DNA of 30,286 nt, taken from NCBI GenBank assembly GCA_000226015.1, contig JH152759.1, forward strand, positions 57,968-88,253, in the 5' to 3' direction. This stretch comes from Mnemiopsis leidyi (taxonomy: Eukaryota > Ctenophora > Tentaculata > Lobata > Bolinopsidae). A program made the translations under genes and the position numbers. Shown here in pieces: positions 29,458 to 30,286 of this stretch (position 1 is its first letter; each line of letters starts with the position of its first letter). Under the pieces are notes generated by a model. That model searched no databases, was not told the DNA's origin, and saw nothing but the letters and a program-made list of their open reading frames with translations.

Positions 29458-30286
29458 ACTTACTCGGGGTGTAAGGTGAAGAGAAAACACTCCCCGTTAC
29501 CGTAGAATTTTGGTTCTGGATTGTTCCACGCGTGGGAGGCGAAGGCACCAAACACCTGGAGTATTATATCTGCTATCAGAGAGCTTAACATACATTTTTA
29601 TTACTTATTAGGTCAAGATGTCGCTTGTTTAATGAACACGTGCTAAATAGTTTGTCATATCGTACTGTTCCTCATTTCAAATCACATCATGGTGTGTAAA
29701 CTAAAAAGTACAGACATTCAGTTTAAAAAAGGTGTTTAAGGGGGAATTGTAGCAAACAGGGGTTTGTGGAAGCTAGACCAACGGACTGTACAGTAACCTA
29801 AAGCACCCTAATGGGCATCAATTGCACCACTTATTTTTTGATTCTAAGATGACGCATTTTTAAAAATCGCGAAAAGAAAATTTTTCCGAGAATTTGGAAA
29901 TTTTTGGAAATTTACATTGCATGAATAAAACTCAGCTGTTTCTAATTGAATCATGCTGAAAATTTGCACGAATTTTATTTATACCTTTGTTAAGCAGCTG
30001 TAAAAATTTCACGAAAAACTAATAAAAGTTGACTCAATGGCACCTGTTCAAAGTTGCCAAGTCCCAAAAATTTCTTTTTTATGTTAACTAACTTTGAAAA
30101 TTTGCACACGCTACTGTGAAATGTCAAGCACCTTGAAACTTTGCACACAGGTAGAAGACAGCGATAGAAAAATTTTGATGCTATGAAAAGTCTGTGTCCA
30201 AGGAAAGGGGAAAGATTTATGGACACTTGAAATAAAAGTAGCAATTTATCTGCCAAATTTCAACTTGAAGACAAAAAATTGTAAGA
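29458..30286. other. Non-coding end region with a dispersed short motif
   Basis: No gene is supported. A CACGTG lies at 29637-29642. The motif GAAAATTTGCAC occurs at 29958-29969 and 30096-30107, and as GAAACTTTGCAC at 30135-30146. This keeps a minus-strand frame open at 29990-30256 with repeated VCKxS segments, which I regard as repeat-derived. Confidence 0.4.

Noticed and set aside
29990..30256. 88-codon minus-strand frame with VCKxS repeats
   Set aside because: Explained by the dispersed GAAAATTTGCAC motif; no protein family is recognised.
1..30286. CRISPR arrays, bacterial operons, rRNA or viral genes
   Set aside because: No direct-repeat/spacer arrays of the right geometry, no long coding frames, and no rRNA or viral protein motifs were seen.

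Overview
The window reads as a piece of an animal nuclear genome from a draft assembly, most likely an invertebrate. It is AT-rich and mostly non-coding. It has one recognisable spliced gene with GT-AG introns, many minisatellites and microsatellites, small fold-back (MITE-like) elements, a tRNA-derived sequence, and a 270-base assembly gap inside a GA repeat. Nothing looks bacterial: there are no operons, ribosome-binding sites or long ORFs. I cannot assign a phylum from the sequence.

Layout. 1-1140: AT-rich DNA, then a short gene for a secreted protein with Asp-Asp-Gly-Ala-Ala-Ala repeats; one extra base breaks its frame. 2250-3150: a 21-bp minisatellite, two small inverted-repeat elements in opposite orientations, and a 41-bp tandem duplication. 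4400-6060: two clusters of CACGTG E-boxes, the first mixed with inverted CCAAT boxes, either side of a tRNA-derived sequence. 6060-15000: no recognisable gene, with further E-box clusters at 11.1-11.8 kb and 13.1 kb. 15.5-16.1 kb: two GC-rich hairpins and a 24-unit, 17-bp array that repeats AATAAA. 16.4-16.6 kb: a possible decayed THAP-like zinc-finger start on the minus strand. 17.1-17.8 kb: E-boxes and the gap. 19.3 kb: a four-unit 81-bp repeat. 22.2 kb: a 181-bp fold-back element between 11-bp direct repeats. 24.58-25.56 kb: the last two exons of a minus-strand gene for a TLDc-domain protein, with good splice sites and a small CpG-rich islet in the intron between them. Further 5' exons of that gene are suspected near 28.7-28.8 kb but unproven. 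28.0-30.3 kb: minor repeats, including a ~31-bp AT-rich array.

The strongest unexplained signal is the density of CACGTG. I counted 32 by eye where base composition predicts about 3-4, and five extend to the exact 10-mer GTCACGTGAC. Many sit in short tandem or dispersed repeats with ATTGG, so the motif may have been spread by repeats, may mark promoters, or both. The genes here do not form a visible pathway; the TLDc gene is the only one with a confident family assignment.
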